A DNA stretch of 11,838 nt from Lachnospiraceae bacterium (GCA_900771955.1 CAAGPW010000068.1:1-11838); one strand, 5' to 3'; shown: positions 1-6,867, counted from the first letter of the stretch. Notes: generated by a model from the letters alone, not told the origin. Program-made: numbers and translations.

Positions 1-3
1 AGT

Positions 4-42
4 CAGCTTCGCTGCCAGCTCCCCTTGAGCCCAAGGGGAGCC
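4..42. repeat. Intergenic hairpin repeat of Oscillospiraceae type
   Basis: Two adjacent palindromes are visible: CAGC-TTC-GCTG at 4-14, then a perfect 10-bp stem (18-27 with 32-41, GCTCCCCTTG/CAAGGGGAGC) closed by a 4-nt loop. From memory, dispersed intergenic repeats combining a CAGCTTCGCTG segment with a CTCCCC...GGGGAG hairpin are common in Faecalibacterium and Oscillibacter-like genomes; this was not searched. It lies 41 nt past the spoVAC stop, so it could also end that transcript, but the minus strand has no U-tract after the stem. A repeat is the better reading. Confidence 0.5.
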
Positions 43-82
43 TTTCATTTGATTATACCCGATTTCCCGTCCGAATGGAAGT

Positions 83-199
83 CTAACCGCCGAAAATCAC
101 GAGGATGACGCCGTACAGGACGCTGGCGACGGTGCCGTAGACGATGACGGGGCCGGCTATAATAAACATTTTGGCCGCCATGCCGGTGACGAAGCCCTC
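83..199 (-). pseudogene. spoVAC: 3' fragment of spoVAC (stage V sporulation protein AC), 5' part missing
   Basis: These are the last 38 codons and TAG stop of a membrane protein. The peptide begins EGFVTGM and contains KMFIIAGPVIVYGT followed by a hydrophobic tail ending IFGG. It matches my memory of the SpoVAC C-terminus (family pattern EGxVxGxGxxMFxxAGxVIVYG). SpoVAC is an inner forespore membrane protein of the SpoVA system, which takes up Ca-dipicolinate in sporulation; the full protein is about 150 aa. Upstream of codon GAG (197-199) the frame stays open to a TAA at 242-244, but the residues no longer look like SpoVAC and there is no start codon or ribosome binding site. The natural reading is that the mobile element has separated this end from the rest of the gene. 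No spoVAD follows within the 82 nt available. A SpoVAC paralogue is possible. Confidence 0.75.
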
Positions 200-220
200 T
201 GCTTGTGTCAAGATAGGGAC
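193..220. other. Candidate left attachment junction (attL) in spoVAC
   Basis: SpoVAC similarity on the minus strand ends at about codon GAG (197-199). At 200-220 there is a degenerate copy of the motif repeated exactly at 297-314 and 318-335: it starts TGCT, continues TGTGTCAAG and ends ATAGGGAC. Large serine recombinases cross over at a 2-nt core with little flanking homology, so a sharp change from host to element sequence with no long duplication is expected. GA and GG dinucleotides lie in the GAGGG at 195-199, but the exact crossover cannot be set without the empty site or attR. Confidence 0.45.
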
Positions 221-296
221 GAGGGAAATTTTTGCCCTATTTTACTGGGTTTTTGGCTCCTCAAATTTCTAAAAAAATCGGCTTTTTTCGCAAAAC

Positions 297-335
297 TGCT
301 GTGATAATAGGGATAATTGCTGTGATAATAGGGAT
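297..335. repeat. Two exact 18-bp direct repeats near the element end
   Basis: TGCTGTGATAATAGGGAT occurs at 297-314 and again at 318-335, a period of 21 bp, or two helical turns, so the copies face the same side of DNA. They lie between the stop of the third recombinase (386) and the junction with spoVAC. A third, degenerate copy begins at 200. The placement suggests binding sites for a recombinase or an accessory (directionality) factor; that role is inferred. Two or three copies without spacers do not make a CRISPR array. Confidence 0.6.
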
Positions 336-385
336 TTGGGCAGAGAACAACGTCCCCGTTCGAGAGCAATTTGGGTACATCTTTG

Positions 386-2008
386 CTAAACAGCATTGTG
401 CTTCATGGGAGGTGAAATGTTCTCTGGCAAAAGGAGCCTTTCAAATGCGTCTACGTTGCGAAACTCAATTTCGACCCTCCCGTTTTCAAAAACACGCACC
501 TGATCTACAAGCCGAGCAATCACTTCCGGACGATATTCTGACAGAGCCAGAATATCCTTTACGCTCTGCGTGGTGTTACAGGCTGCGTCATACCGTTTGT
601 TCCAATCCTCCAGTTCCTTCCTCAGATCCCTGATTTGGATCTGCAATCGTTCACATTCCATCTGATTCGTTTGCTGGATCTCTTTGAACCGGTCTTTGGT
701 GTATTTGCCTGCACGGTACTCCTCATATAGAAATCCCTTTGTGCTGTTGATGTGCCCCAACCTCATATCAGCAATGCGGATCTGGCTCTTTATCTGCTCA
801 CGCTTGGAGCTGTCCAGATTTTTGATATAGTCTGATTTTGAAAGCAGCAATTTGGCATGCAGCTTTACCACCTGCAGCGCATTGGCCTGCAATGCGTCAA
901 CATTCTCATGCAAGGATTCACATCCGGGGCTATGCTCAAAACGCGCCCGCACACAGAACAGATGAACCTGTTTCCCGTGAGAGCGCTGCAGTTTTCGACC
1001 GCAGTACCCACAGACAAACAGATTTTGTGAACGGTTTCCGGCAGTGTTGTTATTTACAGTCCGTATCCGCGATTTCAGCGCACTGATCGCCTGCTGATAG
1101 GTTTCAGGCGAAATGATAGCCTCATGCGTTCCCTCAACAACGACCCAATCCTCTCTCGGGAGGCTTCGCATTTTATTCGAGCGGATACCCACAGTTTCTC
1201 TGGTTCCGCTTATCATCTTCCCGGTATATCTTTCATCGTTCAGAATCTTTCGAACCGTTCCGCCAAGCCACAGCGGCTCGCTTTCAAGAACCCGCCCATT
1301 GTAGCGCTCTCCGTTCTGCCTTTTATGCTCCGCCGGGGATGGTATCTTTCGTGCATTGAGGCGTTTAGCAATTTCCATCGTACTCAAACCTTCAATGCAC
1401 CATTCAAAGATTCTTTCTATCGTTGTACGGACATCTTCATCCACTAAAAGCTTGTGCTTGTCCGATGGATCCAACCGATAGCCATAGAAAGCTTGACCAC
1501 CCCAGTACAAGCCTCTACGGTTGCGGGTTTTTACGGCACTTCGGATTTTCAGGGAAAGATCCTTGCTGTACATCCCATTTACAAGGTTTCTCAGTGCAAG
1601 TTCCATGCCTCCGGTCGTTCCGATGTAATCATTGCTGTCAAAGGAATCGCCGACCGAAATAAACCTCGTGCCAAAGAGCGGAAGAATCAATTCGAGGTAC
1701 GCTCCTACCTCCAAATACTCACGGCCGAAGCGGGATAGATCCTTCACAATAATGCAATGGAGATCTCCTCTGCGAACCAGTTCCATCATGCGCTTGAAAT
1801 TCGGTCGCTCAAAGCTGGTTCCGCTATAACCGTCATCACAGAATTCCGTAATGCGATAAGAGAGCAGATCATGAGTCTGCTCGATATAGCTTTGAAGGAT
1901 CTTCCGCTGATTGGTAACACTGTTGCTCTCGCTCTTATCCGTTGATGAGCGAAGATCTCCGTCTTCGACAGAAAGGCGAATATACATGGCAAGCGTCTTT
2001 TCAGGCAT
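386..2008 (-). CDS. Large serine recombinase, third of the triplet
   Basis: This 540-residue site-specific recombinase is probably part of the integration/excision machinery. The resolvase domain (about 1-150) has the nucleophile motif YIRLS (Arg11, Ser13), GYSGTSFERP (60-69) and KDLSRFGRE with Arg93 and Arg96. A recombinase domain follows (about 165-310), then a zinc ribbon with Cys333, Cys336, Cys352 and Cys363, a charged coiled-coil stretch (about 370-480) and a C-terminal part typical of the family. An ATG 33 nt upstream is open, but the start at 2008 is preferred: AAGGAGG sits 9 nt before it, and ATGCCTGA overlaps the stop of the preceding recombinase by 8 nt, which suggests translational coupling. 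Length and catalytic residues look intact. It is the promoter-distal gene of the operon and points at the spoVAC junction. The division of labour among the three recombinases cannot be read from sequence. Confidence 0.93.
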   Translation of the reverse strand: MPEKTLAMYIRLSVEDGDLRSSTDKSESNSVTNQRKILQSYIEQTHDLLSYRITEFCDDGYSGTSFERPNFKRMMELVRRGDLHCIIVKDLSRFGREYLEVGAYLELILPLFGTRFISVGDSFDSNDYIGTTGGMELALRNLVNGMYSKDLSLKIRSAVKTRNRRGLYWGGQAFYGYRLDPSDKHKLLVDEDVRTTIERIFEWCIEGLSTMEIAKRLNARKIPSPAEHKRQNGERYNGRVLESEPLWLGGTVRKILNDERYTGKMISGTRETVGIRSNKMRSLPREDWVVVEGTHEAIISPETYQQAISALKSRIRTVNNNTAGNRSQNLFVCGYCGRKLQRSHGKQVHLFCVRARFEHSPGCESLHENVDALQANALQVVKLHAKLLLSKSDYIKNLDSSKREQIKSQIRIADMRLGHINSTKGFLYEEYRAGKYTKDRFKEIQQTNQMECERLQIQIRDLRKELEDWNKRYDAACNTTQSVKDILALSEYRPEVIARLVDQVRVFENGRVEIEFRNVDAFERLLLPENISPPMKHNAV

Positions 2009-3698
2009 AGCGCTGTGCCTCCTTCTGCCAAAGAGCCGCATTGAGGAGAAGCTCTTCCATTTCGTCCCGATACTTCAGCTTCACTTCATAGTGACCGTCG
2101 TTGAACAGTACTACCTCGTCAATTAGGGCGTCCACCATTGCAGCGTCCAGCTCTGTGCGATTGCCATACTCTTTGATGAGCTCCGTCCAGTAGATGCTCC
2201 CTTTATACTCGGGAGAATACTTCTGCGCCTCTTTTTCAAGCTCATGGGCAAATATCCTAAGCTCATCCGCCTTGGTTGCGCACGCATTCGCTTCAGCGAT
2301 ATATTCCTGCTCGGAAAGGATGCCTTCTTTGAAGCTCCTGTAGAGTGTGGCTTTCCGCTCACCGTACAGGTCTATCCTTGCCATAACACTTCGAATCTGC
2401 TCTTGAAAAATTCTATATCGGCTTTTATTTTTCTCTCGTTGATTTAAGGATGCAACGATTGCCTGTGCATCGGTAAACAGCTGCATTTGAACTTTTATCA
2501 AGCGTAGAACGGACGATTCCAGTTCTTCTTTCTTCACCGCCTTTTTGGGGCAGTAGGACGAATTGTAGTTTTCATGCAGAGTACAGTAATACCACCATGT
2601 CGTCTTTCCATTGTTCTTCTTGGCACGCAGAAACATTGCCTTCCCGCATTCCCCGCAGCGCAGGTGCCCCTTAAAAATACTCGCCTGCTTGCTTTTACAG
2701 TTGTACTTTGTCGCTGCTCCTGCCGTGTGCTTTAGGTCATCGAAATATTTTTGCACGCAATCAAAGAGCCCTTCCGAAACGATTGGCTCGTGAGTGCCCT
2801 TTGTAATGATCCAATCTTCTTTGGGGACTGCCTTGCTTTTCTTCTCCCCCGAGCTATAGAAGTCTGAGCGGTATTTCCCGCCGATTGTCCATCCGAGATA
2901 TGTCCTGTCAATCAGGATTTTTCTCACGGTCTGTTGATACCAGAGAGAATTCTTGAATTTATCACTCTTTACCAGACCGAGGTTGAAATTATGACGACCG
3001 GGGGAAGGAATTCCTCTATCATTCATTGTGACAGCTGCATAATGCAGAGTGCAGCCCTCGGCAACCATCTCAAACAGCTCCCTTACGATGGGCGCTGCTT
3101 CCGGGTCTATGACAAGATGGTGTTTATCCATCGGATCCCTTAAATACCCATACGGTGCCTTGCTGCCCACGTATTTCCCCTGCTTCTGCATGGATTCCAT
3201 CACGGAGCATATCTTCTTTGACACATCTTTTGCGTAACGTTCATTTAGAAGATTCTTTATCTGCACAGAAATATCTGCCTGCTTATATAGCGAATCGAAT
3301 CTATCCGTAATAGAAATGAAGCGCACATTCAGATACGGGAATACCATCTCAATAAACTCGCCGGACTCAAGATGATTTCGGCCAAGGCGCGACAGGTCTT
3401 TTACAATGACGCAATTTACTTTCCCGTCCCGGATATCGTTCATCATGCGGGAAAACTCCGGCCGTTGAAAATCCGTCCCGGATACATCGTCATCGCAATA
3501 CACATCAAATACGCTGATATCCGGATCCTCGCCTGCAAAATCCCGAAGAAGCTGAATTTGGTTGCCAATGGTGTCAGCTTCTCTTTTTCGTTCATCTTCA
3601 ACCGAGATACGGGCATACAAAGCCGCAGAATATTCCGACTTTGGTGTAGGTGGTGATTTTACCGGAGCCACTATGTTTTTTCTGCTCGTTCTTGCCAT
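2001..3698 (-). CDS. Large serine recombinase, second of the triplet
   Basis: This 565-residue large serine recombinase has a basic, proline-containing N-terminal extension of about 20 residues that its two neighbours lack. The catalytic motif is YARIS (Arg30, Ser32), followed by DVSGTDFQRP (71-80) and KDLSRLGRN with Arg104 and Arg107. The recombinase domain is at about 175-320, the zinc ribbon uses Cys348, Cys351, Cys372 and Cys383, and a coiled coil follows to a conserved C-terminal segment. The reading frame is open for 39 more codons upstream, but those overlap the first recombinase gene. The ATG at 3698 comes one nucleotide after that gene's TGA with AAGGCGG a few bases earlier, so it is chosen. 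All catalytic residues I can recognise are present. It forms the middle of a tightly packed operon and is probably co-translated with both neighbours. Confidence 0.93.
   Translation of the reverse strand: MARTSRKNIVAPVKSPPTPKSEYSAALYARISVEDERKREADTIGNQIQLLRDFAGEDPDISVFDVYCDDDVSGTDFQRPEFSRMMNDIRDGKVNCVIVKDLSRLGRNHLESGEFIEMVFPYLNVRFISITDRFDSLYKQADISVQIKNLLNERYAKDVSKKICSVMESMQKQGKYVGSKAPYGYLRDPMDKHHLVIDPEAAPIVRELFEMVAEGCTLHYAAVTMNDRGIPSPGRHNFNLGLVKSDKFKNSLWYQQTVRKILIDRTYLGWTIGGKYRSDFYSSGEKKSKAVPKEDWIITKGTHEPIVSEGLFDCVQKYFDDLKHTAGAATKYNCKSKQASIFKGHLRCGECGKAMFLRAKKNNGKTTWWYYCTLHENYNSSYCPKKAVKKEELESSVLRLIKVQMQLFTDAQAIVASLNQREKNKSRYRIFQEQIRSVMARIDLYGERKATLYRSFKEGILSEQEYIAEANACATKADELRIFAHELEKEAQKYSPEYKGSIYWTELIKEYGNRTELDAAMVDALIDEVVLFNDGHYEVKLKYRDEMEELLLNAALWQKEAQRYA
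2018..2024 (-). promoter_or_regulatory. Ribosome binding site that fixes the third recombinase start
   Basis: On the minus strand AAGGAGG lies 9 nt before ATG at 2008, inside the last codons of the second recombinase gene. It favours the 540-aa start over the ATG at 2041, which has no comparable site. Confidence 0.7.
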
Positions 3699-3699
3699 T

Positions 3700-5361
3700 T
3701 CAAACCACCGCCTTATCGCTATCCGCAACATTGCTGCAGCTTTCCTGAACCTGTGCCAACATCTCGGCATAGTCCTGCGCATGCGCAAACTCAATCTCCA
3801 AGGTCTTGTCTTCATACACGCGGATATGTTCTATACATTCAACAGCAACAGCTCTTGTAAGCGATGGAATATTTTGATGGGCGATCAGGTCTTGGACCCA
3901 TTGGCTCCGTCGGCCCGATTTGTCAAGTTCCAAATTGAGTTCACGCTGAACCTGTTCTTTCGCGATCAGCGCATCCGTGATTTTAGAATCGTACTGTGCC
4001 CGTATTTCAAGAAAATCCTCTTTCGGGATAATATCCTCCTTGAAGTCTTCATATAAAGAAGCTTTCAGCTTCCTGTACTTTGTTTCTTCCATCTCAGCTT
4101 TTTCCATTCGCTCCTGAGCCTTGCGTGCGCGGATATGCTGAAGCGGCGCGTCCTGGATCGCCTTTAAACACTCATCCATCTGAACAACCATGGAGATATG
4201 CTTCTGCAGTAACGCAAGCACCGCATCCAGAAGCTGCTGTTCCGGAATCGCATGACTTGTGCAAGCTCCACTGTTTTTATAAGCGCTGCAAGCATAGCAT
4301 ATTTGCTTATTCGCTGCGGAAGCGGTAATCGTCCGGCGAACCATGGGACTTCCGCAATCTGCACAGAAAAGCATCCCTGCAAGGGGAAACACAACATTTT
4401 TCCCGGGAGAGACACGCGTATCCATCTTCAGCAAGCGTTGAACAAGGTCAAACGTTTTCTCACTGACAATTGCCTCAAACGCTTGCTCAATCACGACCCA
4501 TTTCTCCGGCGGGTTTACAACCACTGTTTTGATTTTGTAATTCGGCCTTGTGCGAACGCCCTGTATCATCGTCCCTGTATACACACGGTTTGACAATATA
4601 CGTCCTACGCCAACAGCGGTCCATTCGACTTTTGCATGCTTCTGAAAGCTGCACTTGAGTCTGCTTCCCATGCTTCTCTTATATTCCAGTGGCGCCAGAA
4701 CTCTTTGCTCTGTCAGGCGTTTAGCGATTGCCGCTTGGCTCATTCCTTCAATTTTCCAGCGAAAAATATCCTGAATGACACCTGCAGCATAGGGGTCGAT
4801 CTCCAATTTGGTATGGTCATCTTCGGATTTCATATAACCATAGGGGGCAAAGGCGCCGAGATATTCTCCGTTTTTACGCCGAACCTGAAATTGACTCCGA
4901 ATTTTCATGGAAATATCGCGGCAATAGTTGTCGTTCATCAGGTTTTTTAGCGTGATGCTGAAATCATCTGCGTAATCGCGCGTCACCGTGTCAATGTTGT
5001 CGTTGATCGCTATCAAGCGTACGCCGTAAAAAGGAAAAAGACGGTCGATATACTTTCCGGCATTGATGTACTCTCGGCCGAAGCGGGACAAATCCTTCAC
5101 AACGACGCAGTTGACCGCCCCAGCCTTGATGTCATTCATCATAAGCTGGAACGCAGGTCGATCATAGTTAGTCCCAGTATATCCATCGTCTATACGAACG
5201 GATACAATATTTATTTCGGGTTTATCCTGTAAATAATCGAGAATGAGCTGTTTCTGATTGGTAATGCTGTTGCTTTCGTTTTTTCTTCCGTCAGAAGCAT
5301 CTTCGTCTTCTTTGGAGAGGCGTACATATATAGCGGCGTTATAGTTCGTAAGCTCTGACAT
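3700..5361 (-). CDS. Large serine recombinase, first of the triplet
   Basis: This 553-residue large serine recombinase is the promoter-proximal gene of the three. It carries YVRLS (Arg14, Ser16), GYTGTNYDRP (60-69) and KDLSRFGRE (Arg93, Arg96). A recombinase DNA-binding domain spans about 165-315, a zinc ribbon uses Cys333, Cys336 and a later group at Cys355, Cys358 and Cys367, and a charged coiled coil (about 385-480) leads to a C-terminal segment with HIRVYEDKTLEIEF. ATG at 5361 has AAAGGAGT (5368-5375) at good spacing. The stop is separated from the second recombinase start by one nucleotide. In Streptococcus and other Firmicutes, Tn1549-related ICEs carry comparable triplets of serine integrases; assignment to that type is by arrangement, not by search. 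Confidence 0.93.
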   Translation of the reverse strand: MSELTNYNAAIYVRLSKEDEDASDGRKNESNSITNQKQLILDYLQDKPEINIVSVRIDDGYTGTNYDRPAFQLMMNDIKAGAVNCVVVKDLSRFGREYINAGKYIDRLFPFYGVRLIAINDNIDTVTRDYADDFSITLKNLMNDNYCRDISMKIRSQFQVRRKNGEYLGAFAPYGYMKSEDDHTKLEIDPYAAGVIQDIFRWKIEGMSQAAIAKRLTEQRVLAPLEYKRSMGSRLKCSFQKHAKVEWTAVGVGRILSNRVYTGTMIQGVRTRPNYKIKTVVVNPPEKWVVIEQAFEAIVSEKTFDLVQRLLKMDTRVSPGKNVVFPLAGMLFCADCGSPMVRRTITASAANKQICYACSAYKNSGACTSHAIPEQQLLDAVLALLQKHISMVVQMDECLKAIQDAPLQHIRARKAQERMEKAEMEETKYRKLKASLYEDFKEDIIPKEDFLEIRAQYDSKITDALIAKEQVQRELNLELDKSGRRSQWVQDLIAHQNIPSLTRAVAVECIEHIRVYEDKTLEIEFAHAQDYAEMLAQVQESCSNVADSDKAVV

Positions 5362-5437
5362 AATCTCACTCCTTTGATATACTTGTCAGGTTCACCGACA
5401 ATTATCTCCGGATGAGTATCAGACTGAATCCTTGCTT

Positions 5438-5466
5438 ATTTTAACATGTCGCAGCTGATAAGTCTA
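5438..5466 (-). promoter_or_regulatory. Candidate promoter of the recombinase operon
   Basis: On the minus strand, TAGACT (5466-5461) and TAAAAT (5443-5438) are separated by 17 nt. This is a reasonable vegetative sigma match (4/6 and 5/6) with a leader of about 70 nt before ATG 5361. It would allow the recombinases to be expressed apart from the upstream small gene. Prediction by eye only. Confidence 0.4.
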
Positions 5467-5468
5467 CC

Positions 5469-5484
5469 GGTTTTGCCGAAAACC
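5469..5484. promoter_or_regulatory. Inverted repeat next to the recombinase promoter, candidate operator
   Basis: GGTTTT-GCCG-AAAACC is a perfect 6-bp inverted repeat lying two bases upstream of the proposed -35 box. It has no following U-tract in either direction, so a protein binding site is likelier than a terminator. The binding protein is unknown; the XRE-type regulator at 8603-8950 is one candidate. Confidence 0.3.
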
Positions 5485-5499
5485 ATAACTTTCCAGACC

Positions 5500-5760
5500 T
5501 CATACTGTTTGCAGCATATCGATCATATTCTGCTGAAACGATGGTCCGTTTTCCTTGTACACAACCTTTATCGCAACATCCCCTATCCGAAAGCAGTAGG
5601 GATTCTGTATTTGGCGCATGAATTCAGCTACTCGCTCCGGAACAGGTTTTGTTTCATCAATCGTAACCTGATTCAGGTCGATCAAGTCGTTTTTATCTAT
5701 GGAACGGACATCCACGGCTCGAAGCTGTTCCAATCTTTCGTTTATCCTTAAACTATCCAC
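5500..5760 (-). CDS. DUF6870-like small protein of mobile elements
   Basis: This 86-residue protein has a charged N-terminal helix (LRINERLEQLRAVDVRSIDK), then VPERVAEFMRQIQNPYCFRI, then a short beta-like GDVAIKVVY segment. The 'QIxNPYCFRxGDVxVKV' core matches my memory of the small DUF6870 proteins often found beside serine recombinases in Firmicutes ICEs; the biochemical role is not known. The GTG at 5760 is preferred over the ATG at 5793 because AAAGGAG (5769-5775) lies 8 nt before it and the ATG has no ribosome binding site. It is on the same strand as the recombinases with 138 nt between, and could be cotranscribed or end before their promoter. A small excision-associated or regulatory factor is conceivable from its position only. 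Confidence 0.7.
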   Translation of the reverse strand: MDSLRINERLEQLRAVDVRSIDKNDLIDLNQVTIDETKPVPERVAEFMRQIQNPYCFRIGDVAIKVVYKENGPSFQQNMIDMLQTV

Positions 5761-5786
5761 AACAGGAACTCCTTTCCTAAACTCTA

Positions 5787-6133
5787 ACTCCATTTTTGAC
5801 CAATTGAATAGGTTTTATTCCTTCAAACAATGCAGTCACCCTCCGCCCGTGGCGAACGGGTCCATGGAAGTCTCATCCCCCCGCCTTCATTATGGCCGGG
5901 CCGCGAATTACGGAAGTATCATTATTGCCCCTGGCGGATCATCGCGCATACGGTTGCCGTCCGTATTTATGTGCTCTTGGCTTTGGCCTGCCAAACCAAA
6001 TGGATAGCCGCTTGCCGCCAGAGGAACGAGAGGGTGCCGCTATGCGATTTTCAAGGTTCATTGAAAACGGGATTGCCTTCATAAAGTAAAAACACTCGAA
6101 AAACGCAAAATCTAATGCTCTGAGAAAAAATTT
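5787..6133. other. GC-rich intergenic stretch without a convincing gene
   Basis: About 350 nt between the DUF6870-like gene and the sigma-operon terminator. The part 5830-6080 is richer in G+C than the flanks and stop-poor in several frames on both strands, which produces overlapping open frames without good ribosome binding sites, such as 47 codons at 5939-6082 (minus). Very short frames lead down to the DUF6870-like gene: 17 codons from ATG 5876 and 20 from GTG 5839 (minus). Visible structure includes ATACGG-7 nt-CCGTAT (5948-5966) and distant complementary CTGGCGG/CCGCCAG segments (about 5931 and 6017). It may be an upstream leader, a structured RNA or an origin of transfer; none is shown. 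Confidence 0.35.
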
Positions 6134-6160
6134 AAGGCTCCGGCAAATCACCGGAGCCTT
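6125..6160 (-). terminator. Rho-independent terminator of the sigma/HTH operon
   Basis: A perfect 10-bp stem AAGGCTCCGG/CCGGAGCCTT (6134-6143 with 6151-6160) and a 7-nt loop are followed on the minus strand by AAATTTTTT. It starts 4 nt after the stop of the HTH_16 gene at 6164, so it should end that transcript and insulate the recombinase region from it. Confidence 0.9.
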
Positions 6161-6163
6161 TGG

Positions 6164-6355
6164 CTAAATTCTGAACTCCGAAATATGCAGAACAATATGC
6201 AGCATAATGTATTGCCTACAATCCTCGTCGAGATTGCCGGCATAACTGCTCAGCCGGTTAATCAGAGGCATATATAGAGCAAGCAGGGAATCCAACGCTT
6301 TCCGGTCTCCGCATACAGCAGCTTCCAGAAGCAGTCTAAATTCATTATCGGTCAT
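6164..6355 (-). CDS. HTH_16 conjugative-transposon protein, Tn916 Orf8-like
   Basis: This 63-residue protein begins MTDNEFRLLLEAAVCGDRKA, continues LDSLLALYMPLINRLS and ends DEDCRQYIMLHIVLHISEFRI. This is the pattern of the short helix-turn-helix conjugative transposon-like family (HTH_16), usually paired with a small sigma factor as in Tn916 orf7/orf8. The sequence resembles sigma region 2, so the pair may work as a split sigma factor; that is inference. ATG 6355 lies within the end of the sigma gene (11-nt overlap) with AAAGGAGCG just upstream, so the two are probably translationally coupled. A strong terminator follows directly. Confidence 0.85.
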   Translation of the reverse strand: MTDNEFRLLLEAAVCGDRKALDSLLALYMPLINRLSSYAGNLDEDCRQYIMLHIVLHISEFRI

Positions 6356-6746
6356 TTTTTCGCTCCTTTATAAGGCGCTCTCTTAAACGCTTTATTGCAA
6401 GGGAGCGCTGGTTATATACATGCTGTACAGAGCAGTGGAGCTTTGCTGCAATTTCAGATGGTGTAAGATCTTCGACAAAAAGCATTTCCAGTATACGTCT
6501 GCGCATCAGTGGAAGTTCCCGGAATGCCTCAGCCAAACGCTGTTCCTCAAAATCAAAGCTATCCGGCGTAACACCAGCAGATAATAACGCCGTATCCACA
6601 ATTGCAACATCAGCTTCTTCAAGGGGTACGGTTTGCAATTGCTTTTTTTCAGCACGCAGATAGTTCTTCTGTGCATTTTCTGCAGTTATGACGATCCATC
6701 TTGTGAACCGGCCACGCAGTTCATCCCTTCCGTCCGTGGGTGACAT
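6345..6746 (-). CDS. Sigma-70-like factor (region 4), Tn916 Orf7-like
   Basis: This 133-residue protein has a short N-terminal part (RFTRWIVITAENAQKNYLRA) and a clear sigma-70 region 4 at about 70-130: EAFRELPLMRRRILEMLF, then DLTPSEIAAKLHCSVQHVYN as the helix-turn-helix, then a basic recognition tail. Related small sigma-like proteins in Tn916-type and Tn1549-type elements are thought to control element transcription, and Orf7 of Tn916 is involved in activating excision and transfer genes. ATG 6746 follows an in-frame TAA and has AAAGGAGG at good spacing. Its start lies inside the end of a possible 48-codon upstream frame, and its end overlaps the HTH_16 gene. Confidence 0.87.
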   Translation of the reverse strand: MSPTDGRDELRGRFTRWIVITAENAQKNYLRAEKKQLQTVPLEEADVAIVDTALLSAGVTPDSFDFEEQRLAEAFRELPLMRRRILEMLFVEDLTPSEIAAKLHCSVQHVYNQRSLAIKRLRERLIKERKNDR

Positions 6747-6867
6747 TTTTTACGCCTCCTTTGGCGCACGCCACCCCGGCAAAAGAGATCAAAACACGCC
6801 ACGATGGCATGCTATGTTCTGTAAAATATGGGGTTAAATCAGGAATTTGAGCGGAATAGTAGCGCAT
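6721..6867 (-). CDS. Possible 48-residue protein ahead of the sigma gene
   Basis: The frame reads MRYYSAQIPDLTPYF, then TEHSMPSWRVLISFAGVA and a basic tail. It is not recognised. A strong GGAGGAGG lies upstream, but at optimal spacing it serves ATG 6875, which encodes only Met-Arg-stop. That TGA overlaps the ATG at 6867 (TGATG), a classic reinitiation arrangement. The frame ends 26 nt inside the sigma gene. This chain would couple sigma synthesis to upstream translation. The peptide may be real or simply a translated leader; codon statistics on so short a frame cannot decide. Confidence 0.4.
   Translation of the reverse strand: MRYYSAQIPDLTPYFTEHSMPSWRVLISFAGVACAKGGVKNVTHGRKG

Noticed and set aside
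297..335. CRISPR array
   Set aside because: Only two exact short repeats with 3 nt between them and no cas genes; recombinase-site repeats are a better fit.
208..396. 62-codon minus-strand frame across the element tip
   Set aside because: Its apparent repetitive peptide (PYYHS twice) is just the 18-bp DNA repeat translated, it overlaps the end of the third recombinase, and no ribosome binding site is present.
3699..3815. N-terminal extension of the second recombinase to 3815
   Set aside because: The extra 39 codons lie inside the first recombinase gene and look like antiframe sequence; ATG 3698 with a nearby purine-rich site is better.
3562..4056. Long plus-strand open frame opposite the first and second recombinases
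   Set aside because: It lies antisense to clearly recognisable recombinase sequence, its product matches no known pattern, and there is no ribosome binding site. Other plus-strand frames at 838-1738, 2244-3656 and 4080-4950 were dropped for the same reason.
5699..6089. Plus-strand frames of 65-102 codons in the GC-rich intergenic stretch
   Set aside because: Three overlapping frames are open at once, which reflects low stop frequency rather than coding; none has a ribosome binding site or a familiar product.
5939..6151. 70-codon minus-strand frame after the sigma-operon terminator
   Set aside because: It starts inside the terminator hairpin, and the internal ATG at 6082 has no ribosome binding site. 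It is kept only as part of the unexplained intergenic stretch.
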